From: Blastococcus sp. TML/M2B
GTDB taxonomy: Bacteria; Actinomycetota; Actinomycetes; Mycobacteriales; Geodermatophilaceae
Assembly (NCBI RefSeq): GCF_016612865.1
Contig: NZ_JAENZZ010000002.1
Span: forward strand, 1,612,001-1,676,000
Direction: 5' to 3'
DNA: 64,000 nucleotides
Shown: positions 61,827 to 64,000 of the stretch, piece by piece
Position numbering within the stretch: position 1 is the stretch's first letter
Layout of the letters: each line of letters starts with the position of its first letter
Notes under the pieces: generated by a model
What the model was told of the DNA's origin: nothing
Database searches by the model: none
The model's input: only the letters and a program-made list of their open reading frames with translations
Made by a program: the position numbers and the translations under genes

Positions 61827-63379
61827 CCGACGAATCTAGCCGCCTCCTCGGCCAGGTCGAGCACCGCCCCGGGCACGATGCCCAGCGCGAGGGTGGCCGC
61901 GGCCGTCACGGCCAGCACCAGCGTCGTCGGGACTCCGGGGACGCCGACGGTCGGGCCGTCCGCGGCGGGGGGCGAGAAGTACATGAGCACGATGACCCGC
62001 AGGTAGAAGAACGCCGCGACGGCGCTGGCCAGCACCGCCACCAGCACCAGCGGCCAGGCGCCCTGCTCGATGGCCGCCCGGAACACCGCGAACTTGCCGG
62101 TGAAGCCGGCGGTGAGCGGGATGCCGGCCAGGGCCAGGAGGAACAGGCCCATCACCGCGGCGGTGAGCGGCGAGCGGGAGGCCAGCCCCGCCCACTGGGA
62201 CAGGTGCCCGGCCTCGCCGTCGCCGTCGCGCACCAGCGTGAGGACGGCGAAGGCGCCGAGCGTGGTGAGCCCGTAGGTGAGCAGGTAGAACATCGTGGCC
62301 GCCAGCCCCGAGCCGTCGCCGGCGGCGCCCAGGCCGAGGACGCCGGTGAGCAGGAACCCGGCGTGCGCGATCGAGGAGTAGGCGAGCATCCGCTTGAGGT
62401 CGGTCTGGGTCAGCCCGAGGACGGCGCCGACCACCATCGACACGATCGCCACGCCGTAGATCAGCGGCCGCCAGGTCCACTCCTCGGTGCCGAAGCCGAC
62501 GTAGAGCAGTCGCAGGATCGCCCCGAACGCGGCGACCTTGGTGCAGGCGGCCATGAACGCGGTGACCGGTGTGGGGGCGCCCTGGTAGACGTCCGGCGTC
62601 CAGCTGTGGAACGGCGCGACGCTGGCCTTGAACAGCAGGCCCACGATCAGCAGCGCCAGCCCGAGGACGACCAGCACGTCGTCGCCCTCCCCGGCCACGG
62701 CGGTGCGGATCTCGCCGAGCCGGACGGTGCCGGTCGCGCCGTAGACCAGCGCGAGGCCGTAGAGGAAGAACGCCGAGGCGAACGCCCCGAGCAGGAAGTA
62801 CTTGACCGCCGCCTCCTGGGAGAGCAGCCGTCGGCGGCGGGCCAGGCCGCTGATCAGGTACAACGGCAGGCTGAGCACCTCGAGCGCGACGAACATGATG
62901 AGCAGGTCGTTCGCGGTGACGAAGAGCATCATGCCGCCGACGGCGAACAGGGCGAGCGGGTAGACCTCGGTCTGCACGCGCGTGGAGGTGACCAGCTCCC
63001 GGTCGCGCGGGCTGCCGGCGGGCACCGCGGCCGAGGCCACGAACGCCGAGCGGGCCGGGTCCAGCCCGCGCTCGGCGAAGAGCAGGACGGCGAGGGTCGC
63101 GAGCCCGGCGACGGTGGCCTGGAGGAAGAGCCCGGCGTCGTCGACGGCGAGCGCCCAGGCGGCGGTGACCTCGCCCCCGGCCTCCAGGTCGCGCGTGCCG
63201 GCGAGCACCAGGGTGGCGGCGAAGCCACCGACGGTGCCGACCAGGGCGACGGCGACCTGCACGGGGTGCCGCACCTCGCGCGGGGCGAACGCCTCGACCA
63301 GCACGCCGACGCAGGCGGCGCCGAAGACGAACAGCAGCGGCGCCAGGGCCGCCAGGGAGAGGTCGGGGGCCTCGATCAT
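61823..63379 (-). CDS. nuoN: NADH-quinone oxidoreductase subunit N
   Basis: A 518-residue antiporter-like membrane subunit of complex I with about 14 hydrophobic helices. Family signatures include the VALEVLSLPLYLISGLARR helix with its conserved Glu, the KASVAPFHSWTPDVYQGAP loop and the KRMLAYSSIAHAGFLL segment with the buried Lys. It takes part in proton pumping. ATG 63379 overlaps the nuoM stop (ATGA). Confidence 0.96.
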   Translation of the reverse strand: MIEAPDLSLAALAPLLFVFGAACVGVLVEAFAPREVRHPVQVAVALVGTVGGFAATLVLAGTRDLEAGGEVTAAWALAVDDAGLFLQATVAGLATLAVLLFAERGLDPARSAFVASAAVPAGSPRDRELVTSTRVQTEVYPLALFAVGGMMLFVTANDLLIMFVALEVLSLPLYLISGLARRRRLLSQEAAVKYFLLGAFASAFFLYGLALVYGATGTVRLGEIRTAVAGEGDDVLVVLGLALLIVGLLFKASVAPFHSWTPDVYQGAPTPVTAFMAACTKVAAFGAILRLLYVGFGTEEWTWRPLIYGVAIVSMVVGAVLGLTQTDLKRMLAYSSIAHAGFLLTGVLGLGAAGDGSGLAATMFYLLTYGLTTLGAFAVLTLVRDGDGEAGHLSQWAGLASRSPLTAAVMGLFLLALAGIPLTAGFTGKFAVFRAAIEQGAWPLVLVAVLASAVAAFFYLRVIVLMYFSPPAADGPTVGVPGVPTTLVLAVTAAATLALGIVPGAVLDLAEEAARFVG

Positions 63380-64000
63380 CGGGTCGCTCCGAGGTCGCTC
63401 AGGGTGGCGGTGACCGCCGGCTCGATGATGTCCAGCAGGAACTGGGGCTGGACGCCCAGGACCACGATCAGCACCGCCAGGGGCGCCACCACGGCGAGCT
63501 CGCGCGCGCTCAGGTCGGGGAACCGCCGCGCGGTCGCGGCCGGCGCGGTGAGGACCGCGGTGGCCCCGGCGCCCGCCACCTCCCCGGCGTCCGTCACCTC
63601 TCCGGCACCCTCGGCCTCCCCGGCGGTCGGCAGCCCGCCGTCCACCGGTCCACCGCCGCCGGCCGGCGGCGCGACGACGCCGCGCGCCGGGCCGTGCATG
63701 GTGCGCTGGTACATCAGCAGGATGTAGAGCGCGGCCAGGACGATGCCGGCGGTGGCGAGGATCGTGAACACGGGGCGCTCGGGGAACGCGCCGATGAGCA
63801 CGAGGAACTCGCTGACGAAGCTGTTGGTGCCCGGCAGGGCCAGCGAGGCGAGCCCGGCGAGCAGGAACACCCCGGCGAGCTTCGGGGCCTGCGCGGCCAC
63901 GCCGCCGTAGTCGCCGATCTGCCGGGAGCCGCCGCGGGCGATCAGCATGCCCACGACGACGAACAGCAGGCCGGTCGCCAGCCCGTGGTTGACCATGTAG
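63376..64000 (-). CDS. nuoM: NADH-quinone oxidoreductase subunit M (partial, C-terminal)
   Basis: The frame is open to the window edge, so the N-terminal two-thirds are missing. Visible are the NHGLATGLLFVVVGMLI helix, LAGLASLALPGTNSFVSEFL (a conserved NuoM loop) and later helices. Between two helices there is an unusual low-complexity stretch of about 50 residues rich in Gly, Ala, Glu and Pro, starting near HGPARGVVAPPAGGGG. It should lie in a solvent loop. The gene ends SDLGATR at 63376. Confidence 0.93.
   Translation of the reverse strand, partial: YMVNHGLATGLLFVVVGMLIARGGSRQIGDYGGVAAQAPKLAGVFLLAGLASLALPGTNSFVSEFLVLIGAFPERPVFTILATAGIVLAALYILLMYQRTMHGPARGVVAPPAGGGGPVDGGLPTAGEAEGAGEVTDAGEVAGAGATAVLTAPAATARRFPDLSARELAVVAPLAVLIVVLGVQPQFLLDIIEPAVTATLSDLGATR

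Overview
The window comes from a very GC-rich actinobacterial chromosome. Gene content and order (rplKA-rplJL, a complete mce operon, rpoBC, secE-nusG next to tRNA-Trp, hadA-hadB beside rpmG) point to Frankiales/Geodermatophilaceae-like bacteria such as Blastococcus, Modestobacter or Geodermatophilus. This placement is inferred from synteny and protein style, not from a database search.

Layout. 1-1,900: end of a serine-protease-like gene, a small protein and an F420-type luciferase-like oxidoreductase. 1,990-26,154 (all minus strand): the transcription/translation core, reading tRNA-Trp, secE, nusG, rplK, rplA, L10 leader, rplJ, rplL, then a complete Mce lipid-import operon (mceG ATPase, two YrbE permeases, MceA-F, two Mce-associated proteins), then rpoB and rpoC. 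26,356-36,511: an aminotransferase, an M1-like peptidase, hadA/hadB dehydratase subunits, rpmG, tRNA-Met, tRNA-Thr, a membrane GGDEF/EAL protein, a 27-residue peptide gene with three perfect RGLKWS repeats, a WXG100-like pair, a TadE/TadG-like protein and tRNA-Tyr.

37,073-53,202: an integrated mobile element of about 16 kb inserted at the 3' end of yajQ. A 16-bp direct repeat (37073-37088 and 53187-53202) marks its ends. It carries a tyrosine integrase, phased integrase-site-like repeats at both ends, a MobF relaxase/helicase, an excisionase-like HTH protein, a VapBC pair, degraded GGDEF/EAL and ArdC-like genes, a YcgR/PilZ protein, an HDOD protein and an 88-bp perfect duplication. No coupling protein or replication protein is visible, so it looks mobilizable rather than self-transmissible.

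53,226-64,000: chromosome again, with the terminator that yajQ would have shared with htpX, then htpX, 2-oxoacid:ferredoxin oxidoreductase korAB, a MocR regulator divergent from a pyridoxamine-oxidase-like gene, a PQQ-type sugar dehydrogenase lipoprotein, a long-chain polyprenyl diphosphate synthase and the nuoM-nuoN end of complex I.

A caution for all users: eight otherwise well-preserved genes (Mce-associated gene, mceF, mceD, mceA, M1 peptidase, rpmG, the pyridoxamine-oxidase-like gene and the sugar dehydrogenase) contain nine single-base disruptions. Every one is a net +1, mostly in short G/C runs. An intact-looking rpmG with a +1 base argues for assembly insertion errors more than for gene decay.
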